A stretch of 64,000 bases of DNA from Pedobacter sp. JY14-1 (GCF_029269825.1 NZ_JARJHU010000001.1:659786-723785); one strand, 5' to 3'. Shown: positions 26,894 to 36,516, counted from the first letter of the stretch. Translations and numbers: made by a program. The notes: generated from the letters alone by a model not told the origin.

Positions 26894-28801
26894 ATGGAAT
26901 ATTTCGACCGGCTGCTTGACCTGCTGAGAAAAGAGCGTAAAGCTGATTTTGAAGCGTACGAGTTTAAAACAAAACAATCATCGGCAGCGGAAAGACGGGC
27001 AGAAGGCCTTTGCTGGTACCCTTTGGCCATAAGAGGTACAGAGCTGACCAAAGGCGATTACCTGTGTATCGAACTGGAAAGAACTACCGAACGGGAACGC
27101 ACTCATCAGTTCCGGACAGGTGCTGCTGTCAGCCTGTTCAGCAACCGCGATCCGGCGGTAAACCGCATTGAAGGCACTGTAAATTTTGTCAGCGGAGACC
27201 AGATCAGGGTCACCATCAGGCAAGACGAACTTCCGGACTGGAGCCATGGCGGCAAGCTGGGCTTAGACCTCCTTTTTGACAACAACAGTTACGAAGAAAT
27301 GGAAGCTGCCCTGCAGCATGCCTCAAAAGTGATTTCAGGCAAAGCTAAAGGCCCGCTTGAGATAATCGAGACCCTGACCGGCATGCGCAGACCAGAGCTG
27401 TCCGGTGCCGTTTCTTTGCAGGCACTTCCAGGTCTTAACACCGCACAGCAGACTGCCGTCTCGCAGATCAGTGGGGGAAGCGAACTCAGCATCGTACACG
27501 GGCCTCCGGGCACCGGCAAGACAACTACACTTGTCCAGGCCATCAAGTTACTGGCACAGCAAAAACAGGTCCTTGTCGTCGCCCCCAGCAACACCGCAGT
27601 AGACCTGCTCAGTGAAAAGATCGCTGCTGAAGGTCTCGGCGTACTCAGGATCGGCAACCCGGCCCGGGTCTCAGACCGCCTCCTGTCCCTCACACTTGAA
27701 GGCAGAATGAGTGCCCATCAAGAAATGAAGCAGGTCAGAACGCTCAAAAAGCAAGCGGCAAACTATAAGGCCATGGCCCATAAATACAAACGGAACTATG
27801 GCAGGGCCGAACAAGAACAGAGAAAGGCGCTGTTCAACGAGGCGCACAAGGTGATGAAGGCTGCAGAGCTTACGGAGAAATACATCATTGACCATATCGT
27901 GTCCGGCGCGCAAGTCATTACTGCAACGCTGGTCGGCGCCGCCCATTACAGCATACGAGACCTGGATTTTGAAACCGTAGTGATTGATGAAGCCGGACAG
28001 GCACTGGAACCGGCCTGCTGGATACCCATTCTGAAAGCCAGAAAAGTGGTACTTGCGGGAGACCACTGCCAGTTACCGCCGACCATAAAATCTGCAGATG
28101 CCGGGGCCTGGGGGTTAAGCACAACACTCATGGAAAAGTGCTGCAGGCTGTGGCCGGATGCAGTGACCACACTTAATGAGCAATACCGCATGCACCAGCT
28201 GATCATGGCCTATCCCTCAAAGATATTTTACGCTGACAACCTCCGGGCACACCATTCGGTTGCCAGCCGCGAACTGATACCTTCGGACAAAGCAATTTCC
28301 TTTATCGACACAGCAGGGTGTTCCTTTGATGAAAAAACTGCAGAAAACAGTATCGTAAATCCAGGAGAAGCAGAATTTCTCATTAACCACCTTATCGGGT
28401 ACATCTCCGCACTCCATAAAAACTATCCTGCTGATCAGTTCCCCCAGATCGGCATCATTGCTCCTTATCAGCAACAGAACCTGCTTATCAGAGAATTGAT
28501 TGGAGAATCTGAAGAACTGGCACCATACACCGCCCACATCAGCGTAAATACAGTAGACAGCTTTCAGGGGCAGGAACGCGACATCATTTACATCAGCCTG
28601 ACCAGGAGCAGTCCTGAACGCAACATCGGTTTCCTGGCAGATACCCGGCGGATGAATGTGGCCATGACCCGTGCAAAACAAAAATTGGTCATCATCGGCG
28701 ACAGTGGTACATTGTCCAGACTGGAATTTTATAACGAACTGATTGCTTATGCTTTAAAGCAGGAAGCCTATCAAAGTGCATGGGAATATGCAACGTTTTG
28801 A
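26894..28801 (+). CDS. Superfamily 1 DNA/RNA helicase (Upf1/IGHMBP2-like)
   Basis: The 635-residue protein carries an N-terminal beta-rich domain, Walker A GPPGTGKTT (from residue 203), Walker B VIDEAGQALE, Q-loop GDHCQLPPT, NEQYRMH, and the end motifs SVNTVDSFQGQE and AMTRAKQKL of SF1 Upf1-like helicases. It probably unwinds DNA or RNA 5' to 3'. I place the start at 26894 because the promoter lies between it and the upstream ATG at 26861. Its last 26 bp overlap a longer reading frame of the next gene, but not the start chosen there (28836). Confidence 0.92.
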   Translation: MEYFDRLLDLLRKERKADFEAYEFKTKQSSAAERRAEGLCWYPLAIRGTELTKGDYLCIELERTTERERTHQFRTGAAVSLFSNRDPAVNRIEGTVNFVSGDQIRVTIRQDELPDWSHGGKLGLDLLFDNNSYEEMEAALQHASKVISGKAKGPLEIIETLTGMRRPELSGAVSLQALPGLNTAQQTAVSQISGGSELSIVHGPPGTGKTTTLVQAIKLLAQQKQVLVVAPSNTAVDLLSEKIAAEGLGVLRIGNPARVSDRLLSLTLEGRMSAHQEMKQVRTLKKQAANYKAMAHKYKRNYGRAEQEQRKALFNEAHKVMKAAELTEKYIIDHIVSGAQVITATLVGAAHYSIRDLDFETVVIDEAGQALEPACWIPILKARKVVLAGDHCQLPPTIKSADAGAWGLSTTLMEKCCRLWPDAVTTLNEQYRMHQLIMAYPSKIFYADNLRAHHSVASRELIPSDKAISFIDTAGCSFDEKTAENSIVNPGEAEFLINHLIGYISALHKNYPADQFPQIGIIAPYQQQNLLIRELIGESEELAPYTAHISVNTVDSFQGQERDIIYISLTRSSPERNIGFLADTRRMNVAMTRAKQKLVIIGDSGTLSRLEFYNELIAYALKQEAYQSAWEYATF

Positions 28802-28835
28802 GTATTTTAATGTCTTATTCATAAAAACCAACAAG

Positions 28836-29567
28836 ATGAAAAAGCTAATTCCATTATTATTTGCTGTCCTATGCTGCACTACCGGCATACAGGCTATAGG
28901 CGCCCATGTGTCATCATCCGCATCCGGGACGTCTTTTCAGGATGACCGCACCGTAAAAAATTTCAACGGTGTAGCCGCCGGTGGCCCTATACAGGTCATC
29001 GTTACCATGGGCAATACCGAAAGCATCCGCTTTGAGGGAGATGCTGAAGCGATAGCTACACTGGTCGCAGAAGTAAAAGGAAATATACTGATCATCCGGC
29101 CGCAGATCAGCTGGAAAAGCTGGGCAAAAAAATATGAGGGGAAAAAGATTGTTGCCCATGTCAAGGCAAAAAATATTACCAGCCTGAGCATGAGTGGCGA
29201 CGGCAGCATTAGTGTTAAAGGCACGGTTACCGCGTCGGAGCTTACTGCCAACCTGAGTGGCTCAGGTACTATTGAAGCGACGATAAATGCAGACAGGCTT
29301 ACCGGCAATGTCAGTGGTTCGGGCAGTGTCAACATCACCGGCGAAGCTGGCGAGATTTCTGCAAACATCAGCGGTTCAGGCAAGATAGGCGGGAAAAACC
29401 TGAGTACAAAGACATTAAACGCAAAGGTCAGCGGATCGGGAACTGCATGGGCCAAAGTGAGCGGCAACATCAATGCCCTTATCAGCGGTTCAGGGGGCGT
29501 ATATTACGGCGGCAACCCTTCCATCGAACAGAAAGTGATCGGTTCAGGAGGAGTCAGCAAGTTTTAA
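28836..29567 (+). CDS. DUF2807 (head GIN) secreted protein
   Basis: The 243-residue product has a signal peptide (LIPLLFAVLCCTTGIQA) and the DUF2807 fold: FNGVAAGGPIQVIV near 45-60, then a beta-helix of repeats with Ser-Gly-Ser-Gly turns (LSGSGTI, VSGSGSV, ISGSGKI, VSGSGTA, ISGSGGV). Start at MKKLIPL (28836), 34 bp after the helicase stop. These surface or periplasmic proteins are common in Bacteroidota; function unknown. Confidence 0.9.
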   Translation: MKKLIPLLFAVLCCTTGIQAIGAHVSSSASGTSFQDDRTVKNFNGVAAGGPIQVIVTMGNTESIRFEGDAEAIATLVAEVKGNILIIRPQISWKSWAKKYEGKKIVAHVKAKNITSLSMSGDGSISVKGTVTASELTANLSGSGTIEATINADRLTGNVSGSGSVNITGEAGEISANISGSGKIGGKNLSTKTLNAKVSGSGTAWAKVSGNINALISGSGGVYYGGNPSIEQKVIGSGGVSKF

Positions 29568-29602
29568 ACCTGCTGTGCTGCTTTTCGGGGTTGTTCTGGC
29601 GT

Positions 29603-30625
29603 TCAGTGCTTCCGGAAGCCATGTATTTCGATAAGCGCAAGACAATCGTCTGCCGGAAGGATACCGTCGGAAGAAGTTCTTTCAAACAAACTGGACGCTG
29701 CCGCACATACACCGAGTATAAGGCAGCGTTCCATTTCCCAGTTTTCATGAATACCCATCAGCACCCCGGCGGCAAAGGCATCACCGGCACCTACCGCACC
29801 ACCGATCTTTTCAGCGGGTAGTTGTATACTGGGCTGAAACAGTTGATGACCATCTTTACTTAAGGCAATGACCCCTTCAGGAAAATGAAGGAACACCCAT
29901 TTTTGCACACCCATTTCCAGAATTCTGGATGCAGCCTCCATACATCCTGAACGATTTACCTTACCATCGTCAGTTGTCTTTATCCCGGTGATCATTCCTG
30001 CCTCAAATTCATTCACAAACAAGTAGTCGATATAGGGCAATGATGGCGGTATGATTTTGTGAAAACGCGTTGAGCGTTCGCTGACAATATCTGCAGAGGT
30101 GAGATAACCATTCTCCTTAGCCTGTTTAAATACCTTAGCCGCCCTGGTCATTCCATCCGTTTCCAACTGGTCCAGCTTGTCGAGCAACAGCAGGTATCCC
30201 AGGTGAAAGATCTTTTCCCGCGCTGAAGAAAAATCAAAATGCTCCATATCGAGCAGCGCATTGGCACCGCGCTGATGGAAAAAAGTACGCTTTCCCGTAC
30301 CCTGCACAGTCATCACATCCGTATAAGAAGTAAATGCACCGGGAGCCTTCCTGATCTGGGCTGTATCTACGCCCAGCGCAGCGCAGCCGTTAATGATCTC
30401 TTCGCCCCTGGCATCGTCGCCTACAAGTCCGAGGCCGCAAAGCGGGAAATCTGCCTTCAGTTTTATCAATGCCATGACGATATTATAAGCAGAGCCACCG
30501 TTGCTGCTGCTTTCCGTTGAAATGTTCACCAGTTTTTCTTCCTCCGGAAAAACATCGATCATCTTCACCTGGTCAATGATCCAGTTACCACCGATCAATA
30601 TGCCCTTTCTCATATCACTTGTCAC
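29603..30625 (-). CDS. PfkB-family sugar kinase
   Basis: The 340-residue kinase has the ribokinase-type motifs NGGSAYNIVMAL near residue 40 and GAGDAFAAGVL near 280, where the catalytic Asp lies. It should phosphorylate a ketose or other sugar with ATP in the cytosol. It is the last gene of the sugar operon; its start overlaps the isomerase gene by 11 bp. In context, its likely substrate is the ketose made by the isomerase and its product the substrate of the aldolase; this is inferred. Confidence 0.88.
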   Translation of the reverse strand: MTSDMRKGILIGGNWIIDQVKMIDVFPEEEKLVNISTESSSNGGSAYNIVMALIKLKADFPLCGLGLVGDDARGEEIINGCAALGVDTAQIRKAPGAFTSYTDVMTVQGTGKRTFFHQRGANALLDMEHFDFSSAREKIFHLGYLLLLDKLDQLETDGMTRAAKVFKQAKENGYLTSADIVSERSTRFHKIIPPSLPYIDYLFVNEFEAGMITGIKTTDDGKVNRSGCMEAASRILEMGVQKWVFLHFPEGVIALSKDGHQLFQPSIQLPAEKIGGAVGAGDAFAAGVLMGIHENWEMERCLILGVCAAASSLFERTSSDGILPADDCLALIEIHGFRKH

Positions 30626-31187
30626 TTAGCAGCCTGATCAGCGCGGGTTCATCTTCCTCAATTTCAGCATATCTGCCTGTCTGATTATTGGAAAAGAAGT
30701 TGTCGTTAAGGTCATCATTAGCGGTAGATACTTCTCCGATAATGCACTGTTCAGACTCCGGCCAGAACTCATGCCATATCCCAGGTTCTATGGTCACACG
30801 TTCACCAGCCTGCAATACCAGTTTGTCACCTGAAGCCAGGTTCCTGGGCGCGCCATTTACCTTAAGTACCATCATATCCTGCGCGCCTTCCTTCCAGGGA
30901 TCACTTTTCCAGAGCTGCACGGCGAGCACACCCGCACGGCAAATGATGTCCTCTTTCTTTTTCTGATGCGTATGACTTGGTGTCACCTGGCCCCTGTCGG
31001 CATACATGAGTTTCTCGCAGTATTCCGCCTCTTCCGCCAGGTTGACCAGTACAAGTCCGCTGGCCCTGAAGTCGCCCAGGCCAAAGTCCGTTACATCCCA
31101 GCGCGGCGCAGGCGGCAATGTCCAACCATTGGCGCCGAAGAAAGCGGTTGCCTTCAGGATAGCCGCGTTGATTACAGATCTTTTCAT
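30615..31187 (-). CDS. D-lyxose/D-mannose-type cupin sugar isomerase
   Basis: The 190-residue protein starts MKRSVINAAILKATAFF, then NGWTLPPAP.WDVTDFGLGDF, and carries cupin metal ligands in THQKKKEDI and HEFWPESE, as in D-lyxose ketol-isomerase. It converts an aldose to a ketose with a divalent metal. An alternative ATG at 31205 overlaps the upstream stop as ATGA, so coupled translation with six more residues is possible. Confidence 0.85.
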   Translation of the reverse strand: MKRSVINAAILKATAFFGANGWTLPPAPRWDVTDFGLGDFRASGLVLVNLAEEAEYCEKLMYADRGQVTPSHTHQKKKEDIICRAGVLAVQLWKSDPWKEGAQDMMVLKVNGAPRNLASGDKLVLQAGERVTIEPGIWHEFWPESEQCIIGEVSTANDDLNDNFFSNNQTGRYAEIEEDEPALIRLLSDK

Positions 31188-31201
31188 ATTTGGTTTAGTT
31201 A

Positions 31202-32338
31202 TCATTCGTAAGTTACCTTTTCTACCGTCTGGTTTGCAAACGATTTTAACGCAGCAGCAAAAACATAATGGCTTTCCAGCGCCTCTTGCGGCGTTACGCA
31301 ACCAAACCGGCCCTTCAGCTCACCTGCCCTTTCCGCAACATAAGCGGCCAGCATCTGCATAAAGCAATCTGAAAATCCCGGCTCAAAAATACCGCCCGTA
31401 ACAGTAGGGAAAGGCACCCCTTTGAATCCGAGGTCAGTACGTTGCCATAGCTGATCATCCGCATCCAGGCGGAAAGTCCATAATGTCTTGGTTTCCTTGG
31501 TACTGTACCTCACTCCTCCCTTGGTACCCAGCACTTCAATATACCAGGTATTGGTTTCTCCCGGCGCAATACGCTTTGTTTCCAGGGTCATTGGTATGTT
31601 ATGCCCGTCTATTTCAACCGTAGTATTCAATATCGCATTGTTCCAGGTATCACAGGCCGCTCTGCCACCCTTCCCATCCGGCCGTTCTGTAATGATCCGC
31701 TGTAATTGGGCATAAACTGTTTTTGGTTTCCAGCCTAATCTGAGCGGTACGTGCAACACATGCATACCCAGATCGCCCATTACACCGATCTCCCCGCAGA
31801 ATTTTACCTGACGCTTCCAGTTCAGCGGTTTTTCTGGATCTATATCGCTCGAGTGCAAGAACCCCGCCCTGATCTCGATGACCTGCCCCAGCCTGCCGGA
31901 CTGCACCTCCCGGATGACACGCTGAGGTCCGGGAAGAAAAGGCATTTCAGAGCTGCAACGTACAAACCTGCCCGAGGCCTCTGCAGCCGCTTTTATGGCT
32001 AACGAGTCTTCCAGTCCCATACCAAAAGGCTTTTCACCCAGCAGGTCCTTCCCCGCTTCCAGTACTTCAAGGTAAAACTTGCAGTGCAGGTGATGCGGAA
32101 GCGCCACGTAGACCACGTCGATATCCGGGTTACGCAGCAGTTCCTGGTAATCTGTGGTCAGTAACTTTACCGTGGGGACGGACTTATACCATTCGAGCAC
32201 CTGCTCATTAAGGTCACAGACCGCAGTCAGCGCTACGCTCACCGGAAAATCGTTCAAGGTAAACCACCTGCCGAAAGCTCCTGCTGCCTCCTTGCCCATC
32301 AACCCACCGCCAATAATCCCAATGTTTACTGTTTTCAT
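31202..32338 (-). CDS. Gfo/Idh/MocA-family sugar oxidoreductase
   Basis: The 378-residue enzyme starts MKTVNIGIIGGGLMGKEAAG (32338), a Rossmann NAD(P) motif; a longer frame to 32416 is unlikely. EKPFGMGLEDS carries the catalytic Lys region. Such enzymes oxidise or epimerise sugars or cyclitols. It is the third gene of the sugar operon and overlaps the possible upstream ATG of the isomerase. Confidence 0.9.
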   Translation of the reverse strand: MKTVNIGIIGGGLMGKEAAGAFGRWFTLNDFPVSVALTAVCDLNEQVLEWYKSVPTVKLLTTDYQELLRNPDIDVVYVALPHHLHCKFYLEVLEAGKDLLGEKPFGMGLEDSLAIKAAAEASGRFVRCSSEMPFLPGPQRVIREVQSGRLGQVIEIRAGFLHSSDIDPEKPLNWKRQVKFCGEIGVMGDLGMHVLHVPLRLGWKPKTVYAQLQRIITERPDGKGGRAACDTWNNAILNTTVEIDGHNIPMTLETKRIAPGETNTWYIEVLGTKGGVRYSTKETKTLWTFRLDADDQLWQRTDLGFKGVPFPTVTGGIFEPGFSDCFMQMLAAYVAERAGELKGRFGCVTPQEALESHYVFAAALKSFANQTVEKVTYE

Positions 32339-32375
32339 CTGTTCAATAATTTCTTCTTTAAAGGATCTTGATATA

Positions 32376-33203
32376 TCAGATAAATGCCACTGCTTCTTCC
32401 GGCGTTGCCCCCTCATGTACGATCGACATCAAGGCCCTGGTCATTCCCGCGGGATTGGGATGCTGGATCACGTTTCTTCCATATACAATACCTTTTACGC
32501 CCTGCTGCATCAGTCCGTAAGTACGGTCGAGTATCTCCCGGTCACTAGCCTTTCCGCCGCCGCGCACCAGCACAGGTATGCGTCCGGCTGTTTCAACTAC
32601 ACGATGATATTCAGCAACATCATCGGTGGGATCTGCTTTAATGATATCTGCACCAAGTTCTACCCCTTGCCGCACCAACGGAATGATCTTCTGCGGATCG
32701 CCGTTCACCATATACCCTCCCGCTTCATGATTCGGACGGAAAACCAGCGGTTCAACCATTAACGGCATTCCATATTGTTCGCAAACTGGTTTTATATTCA
32801 GTATATTCCGGATGCACTGGTCAGTTACCTCCGGCTCGCCGGGAATACTGAACAGGTTGACCACCACACAGGCTGCATCCAACCTCAGCGCCTGCTCCAC
32901 AGGGTTTTCAATCATCCTGCTGAACAAAGACCTCGGCAATTCTCTTCCATAAACATTCGCCACATCTGTGCGCAATACCAGCGAAGGCTTTTCGCGGCCA
33001 GGTATTGACTGCAGGTAATGTGCCTGCCCTACGGTAAGCTGTATGGCATCAGGCGCTGCGTCAACCAATATTTCTACTGCCCTTCCTATGTTTTCTATCC
33101 CTTGCAAAAAACTATACTCATTAAAGAAACCATGGTCGATAGCCACATCAAAGCAATTGCCCGATTTGCGGTTAAACAGTCTTTTTAGTCTGTATTCTTT
33201 CAT
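32376..33203 (-). CDS. DhnA/LsrF-type class I aldolase
   Basis: The 275-residue protein reads as a TIM-barrel aldolase of the DhnA type: FDVAIDHGFFNEYS, MPLMVEPLVFRP, and GADIIKADPTDD with the Schiff-base Lys, then RIPVLVRGGGKAS and GIVYGRNVIQ. It should cleave a phosphorylated ketose to DHAP or a related product. Second in the sugar operon, 51 bp after the GxGYxYP gene. Confidence 0.87.
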   Translation of the reverse strand: MKEYRLKRLFNRKSGNCFDVAIDHGFFNEYSFLQGIENIGRAVEILVDAAPDAIQLTVGQAHYLQSIPGREKPSLVLRTDVANVYGRELPRSLFSRMIENPVEQALRLDAACVVVNLFSIPGEPEVTDQCIRNILNIKPVCEQYGMPLMVEPLVFRPNHEAGGYMVNGDPQKIIPLVRQGVELGADIIKADPTDDVAEYHRVVETAGRIPVLVRGGGKASDREILDRTYGLMQQGVKGIVYGRNVIQHPNPAGMTRALMSIVHEGATPEEAVAFI

Positions 33204-33254
33204 TCTTTTATTTTTTATATCCTTTGTTCAGTTCGTTTGTATTCATCCTCATCA

Positions 33255-35150
33255 TTAGTTATAGGGAGGTTTCCCAGCTGCCGCCTCAGGGTTTCCCTTC
33301 AGAAAAAGACGATAAAGCTCAAAAAAGGCGGGTGCGTCCAGCAGTTCAGCATCCGGGTCCAGCTTTTTTACCTCCGCCACTACCCTGACGTACCATGACG
33401 GAGATTTCAATATATTTCTGAACCAGTGAAAAGGTACCTTCCGCTGCTGCATCTGCGACACAATAATTTTCGCAGCGACTGCCGGGTCGTCCTGGTTCAC
33501 ATCTTCTCCGGCCCTCAGTACCGGCATATTACCATGTAAGGACATCAGCGGGGTCTTCTGGGGTACAATGCCATCCGGACTAAATGAAGCATAGGCATCA
33601 AGGCCCTGTCGGTTAAGCGCAGGTGCATGTCCGTCGATTACAAACCCGGTAATGCTAAGCCCCCATTGCCTGTAATAAGGAAGGTTGTGTCTTGCCCACT
33701 GACCGACACCGTCAGGCAACCCGGATATGGCCCTCGGCGCCTGTAACATTCCCGGCATCAGGTAGCCCGCACCATTGTCAGCAGCGGCAAAATAATCGTT
33801 CGCACTGGCCGTTTCCCTGCGGTATTCCAGGGCCATGGGCACTCGTTGCGCGAGTACCGGGCTGATACACCACATCAAAGGCACCTTACCCCTGTCCGGA
33901 CTGTCCCATAAGGTCGGCGTCGTTTGCGAAACCCATGAAGAAGCGTCATAATCACCAACATAAAAGATATAAAAGTTACGTCTGCCCAATTGCAGTTTTC
34001 CGTTTTCATCCAGCAGGCCACGATCCTTCAGTTGAGCATGGGATACCCATCGTTGCGGATAAGTCTTTTTTAATGGATAATGCTGCCAGAAGGAAGCATT
34101 GGCCAACGCCCCGAATCCTATGGCATCAGCATCCTTAAACGCGTTGTATGCACTGATCACCTTAGAATACTCCCACTCGGTTTCCACATCTTCATGCTTT
34201 CCACCCGCATGCCGGGTATATTTAAAAGCCCAGGGCGGAAAGCCGCCCAGGTAGGTAAAATGGTCGCCGCTACCATTGCGTCGATAAGCCTGAAGCAGAA
34301 ATTCTTTCAGTGTATTCAAGTCCTCACCCTGACGAGCTGAGGGTTCATCCGTTGCCTTTTCATCACCCCAGGGGCTCAGGTCGAAGAAAAAGCCCCGTTT
34401 ACTAACAAAAAAATCATGATTGGATAACGTATGGTGATTGATCACAGCAGCGCCTGGCTTCTGGATCCAGCACTGATCAATATAATAGGCCCCGTAGCGG
34501 GTATTGCACCTTCCCGTTTTAACATATTTCTCCATAAACCAGCGGTAGGCATCATTCTTTGCGGAATGGGTAGATACCAGTTCTGTGCCCGGTATCCGGC
34601 CTTTACCGGTAAACAAGCTGCTGCCGTCCGGATTCAGCAGCCATCTTTTAACCGGCAGTCTCGGACCAGACAATACCAGCTTACTGTAAAGACTCCCTGC
34701 AGAAAGATCGTAACGGACAGCGATCAGGTCTTCCACACCCGCCACCGAAGAGGCAACATTACTTGTAGCGGGCACCCTGGGGTCGTAAACCACTACTCCT
34801 TTAACATACTTCCTGAATGCAGTCACCAACTTCACTGCATCCGTATAAATCAGGGTATCTGCACCTGCCAGCCATTTACCCGGTTTCCGGTATTTATCCC
34901 ACCAGTACCGGTCAATATTGACGCTTCCGTTTTCAATATATAAAAAATACAGCCTCGGCGCATCCCGGTTCACCACTCCCTGCAAGGTAGCCAGCGTATG
35001 TACATGGTCCCAGACCTTAATGGCATTTGCGGGTTCCTTCATATCCATTTTAAGCGTGTAGCCGAGATCATACAGGGCAATGCGCCGTTGTTGCCCGGAA
35101 CAGGCCAGGGAAAAGACAAAGACGAAAAAGACAAAGATCACTCGTTTCAT
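33255..35150 (-). CDS. GxGYxYP-family secreted protein (putative glycoside hydrolase)
   Basis: The 631-residue product has a signal peptide, perhaps a lipoprotein (SLAC at residues 14-17), and the family motif in the form NGAGYLMPGM. Other traits are the start LATLQGVVNRDAPRLYF and a series of Trp/Asp-rich strands (YVGDYDASSWVSQTTP). The family is predicted to act on glycans but has no tested activity that I know of. It leads the sugar operon, suggesting that it releases the sugar which the next four enzymes degrade. Confidence 0.85.
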   Translation of the reverse strand: MKRVIFVFFVFVFSLACSGQQRRIALYDLGYTLKMDMKEPANAIKVWDHVHTLATLQGVVNRDAPRLYFLYIENGSVNIDRYWWDKYRKPGKWLAGADTLIYTDAVKLVTAFRKYVKGVVVYDPRVPATSNVASSVAGVEDLIAVRYDLSAGSLYSKLVLSGPRLPVKRWLLNPDGSSLFTGKGRIPGTELVSTHSAKNDAYRWFMEKYVKTGRCNTRYGAYYIDQCWIQKPGAAVINHHTLSNHDFFVSKRGFFFDLSPWGDEKATDEPSARQGEDLNTLKEFLLQAYRRNGSGDHFTYLGGFPPWAFKYTRHAGGKHEDVETEWEYSKVISAYNAFKDADAIGFGALANASFWQHYPLKKTYPQRWVSHAQLKDRGLLDENGKLQLGRRNFYIFYVGDYDASSWVSQTTPTLWDSPDRGKVPLMWCISPVLAQRVPMALEYRRETASANDYFAAADNGAGYLMPGMLQAPRAISGLPDGVGQWARHNLPYYRQWGLSITGFVIDGHAPALNRQGLDAYASFSPDGIVPQKTPLMSLHGNMPVLRAGEDVNQDDPAVAAKIIVSQMQQRKVPFHWFRNILKSPSWYVRVVAEVKKLDPDAELLDAPAFFELYRLFLKGNPEAAAGKPPYN

Positions 35151-35216
35151 TCAGGCAATTATTGGTTATCAGCCGGGCAAGGGCCCGCAGAACAATAATA
35201 CTAAAATAAACTACAA

Positions 35217-35230
35217 CTTGTATATACAAG
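35217..35230. promoter_or_regulatory. GntR/HutC-type operator between the sugar operon and its regulator
   Basis: CTTGTATATACAAG is a perfect 14-bp palindrome and resembles the operators of HutC-subfamily GntR regulators. It sits between the divergent sugar operon (start 35150) and the regulator (start 35281), so one site can control both. Confidence 0.75.
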
Positions 35231-35251
35231 ATAATTTTTATGTTAAATATT

Positions 35252-35259
35252 TACATTTG
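35252..35259 (+). promoter_or_regulatory. -7 promoter element of the GntR regulator gene
   Basis: TACATTTG matches TAnnTTTG. It lies 29 bp before the ATG and 22 bp after the operator palindrome, so a bound repressor would cover the -33 region. Confidence 0.55.
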
Positions 35260-35280
35260 TCTCCATACATAACCAAATTG

Positions 35281-35997
35281 ATGAACCGGAAAGAAACCAC
35301 ACCCCTGTACAGAAAGATCACCGACGACCTGAAGACTGCCATCGAGAAAGGCAGTTACAGCAAAGGTGATCTTCTTCCTTCTGAGAATGATCTTTGCAAA
35401 ACTTATAATACCACCAGGGCGACCATCAGGCAGGCACTTGGCGCATTAATGATCTCAGGGCACATTACCAGGAAACATGGAAAAGGCAGTATCGTAGCCG
35501 AGCCGAAGAACGGTCTGGGCATCCTTTCTCTGAAGGGCTTTACCGCAGGCATAGGCAATAAGCCACTCTCTACGGTCATCTTACAAAAGCCGTCCAAGCA
35601 GGCGTGGTCGGAAGACTTCTATTATGCACTTGAAGAAGATGAACTCGCCGCCGGATGTATTTTTTTTGTACGTCTACGTTACCTCGACCAAAAGCCTTTG
35701 CTCTATGAAGAAACGCACATCACTAATCTCAACTTGCCACACTTCACGTCAAGGAACCTCGAGAACCGGTCACTTTTCCGGATACTGGAAGAAAACTACC
35801 AGGTAAAAGTAAAGGAAGGTGAGCAAAAAATATGGGCCATTAACGGAAATGAGCCTGTCAGCAAGCTGCTCAACGTAACCTCCGGTCACCCGCTGGTCCA
35901 CATGAAGAGAAGGTTGCAGACAAATATCAGAAACCTCAACATTTACTCCTCTCTGTATTGCAATACCGAAGAGTACTTTCTCCAGGACTATTTTTAA
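35281..35997 (+). CDS. GntR/HutC-family transcriptional regulator
   Basis: The 238-residue protein has a winged-helix domain (TPLYRKITDDLKTAIEKGSY, LPSENDLCKTY, TRATIRQAL, GHITRKHGKGSIV) and a UTRA ligand domain after residue 85. I start at MNRKETTPLY, 131 bp from the divergent operon. UTRA regulators usually bind a sugar phosphate and lift repression. The regulator most likely controls the operon to its left through the palindrome at 35217-35230. Confidence 0.92.
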   Translation: MNRKETTPLYRKITDDLKTAIEKGSYSKGDLLPSENDLCKTYNTTRATIRQALGALMISGHITRKHGKGSIVAEPKNGLGILSLKGFTAGIGNKPLSTVILQKPSKQAWSEDFYYALEEDELAAGCIFFVRLRYLDQKPLLYEETHITNLNLPHFTSRNLENRSLFRILEENYQVKVKEGEQKIWAINGNEPVSKLLNVTSGHPLVHMKRRLQTNIRNLNIYSSLYCNTEEYFLQDYF

Positions 35998-36090
35998 CAG
36001 TCGTAAACACACCCCGAAAAAGTCGCTTTCAACCATTTGGATTCTGGCCGGCTGAGCCTACCTTTAGGTTAACAAATTTTAATCAGACAT

Positions 36091-36516
36091 ATGGAAGCGA
36101 CAGCTAAAACCAACATCACCGTACAAACAACAATTAACGCTCCGGCGTCAGCAGTCTGGGAAAACTGGGTTAGCCCGGAACATATTATCAAATGGAACAG
36201 TGCATCTGACGACTGGCATACCCCATACTCGGAAAACAACCTGACTGTAGGCGGCACCTTTAAATCTACCATGGCAGCAAAAGACGGCAGCATGAGTTTC
36301 GATTTCGGTGGCGTTTACACCGAAGTAGAGGAACACAGCCTGATCGCCTATACCATGGGCGACGGCAGGAAGGTCAAAGTGACTTTCAGCGAAGAAGACG
36401 GCAAGACACACCTGGTTGAAACTTTTGAGGCCGAAAGCACTAATCCCCTGGAAATGCAGCAGGCTGGCTGGCAGGCTATTCTTGATAATTTCAAGCGCTA
36501 CGTAGAAGCTAATTAA
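36091..36516 (+). CDS. SRPBCC/AHSA1-family protein
   Basis: The 141-residue protein has the START/AHSA1 fold motifs APASAVWENWVSPEHIIKWN and FDFGGVYTEVEEHSLIAY, with GWQAILDNFKRYVEA at the end. These are small ligand-binding or chaperone-like proteins. It stands alone after the GntR gene. Confidence 0.9.
   Translation: MEATAKTNITVQTTINAPASAVWENWVSPEHIIKWNSASDDWHTPYSENNLTVGGTFKSTMAAKDGSMSFDFGGVYTEVEEHSLIAYTMGDGRKVKVTFSEEDGKTHLVETFEAESTNPLEMQQAGWQAILDNFKRYVEAN

Noticed and set aside
29160..29560. Repeated Ser-Gly-Ser-Gly coding units that look like a DNA repeat
   Set aside because: They are protein repeats of the DUF2807 beta-helix with varying codons, not a mobile or regulatory repeat.
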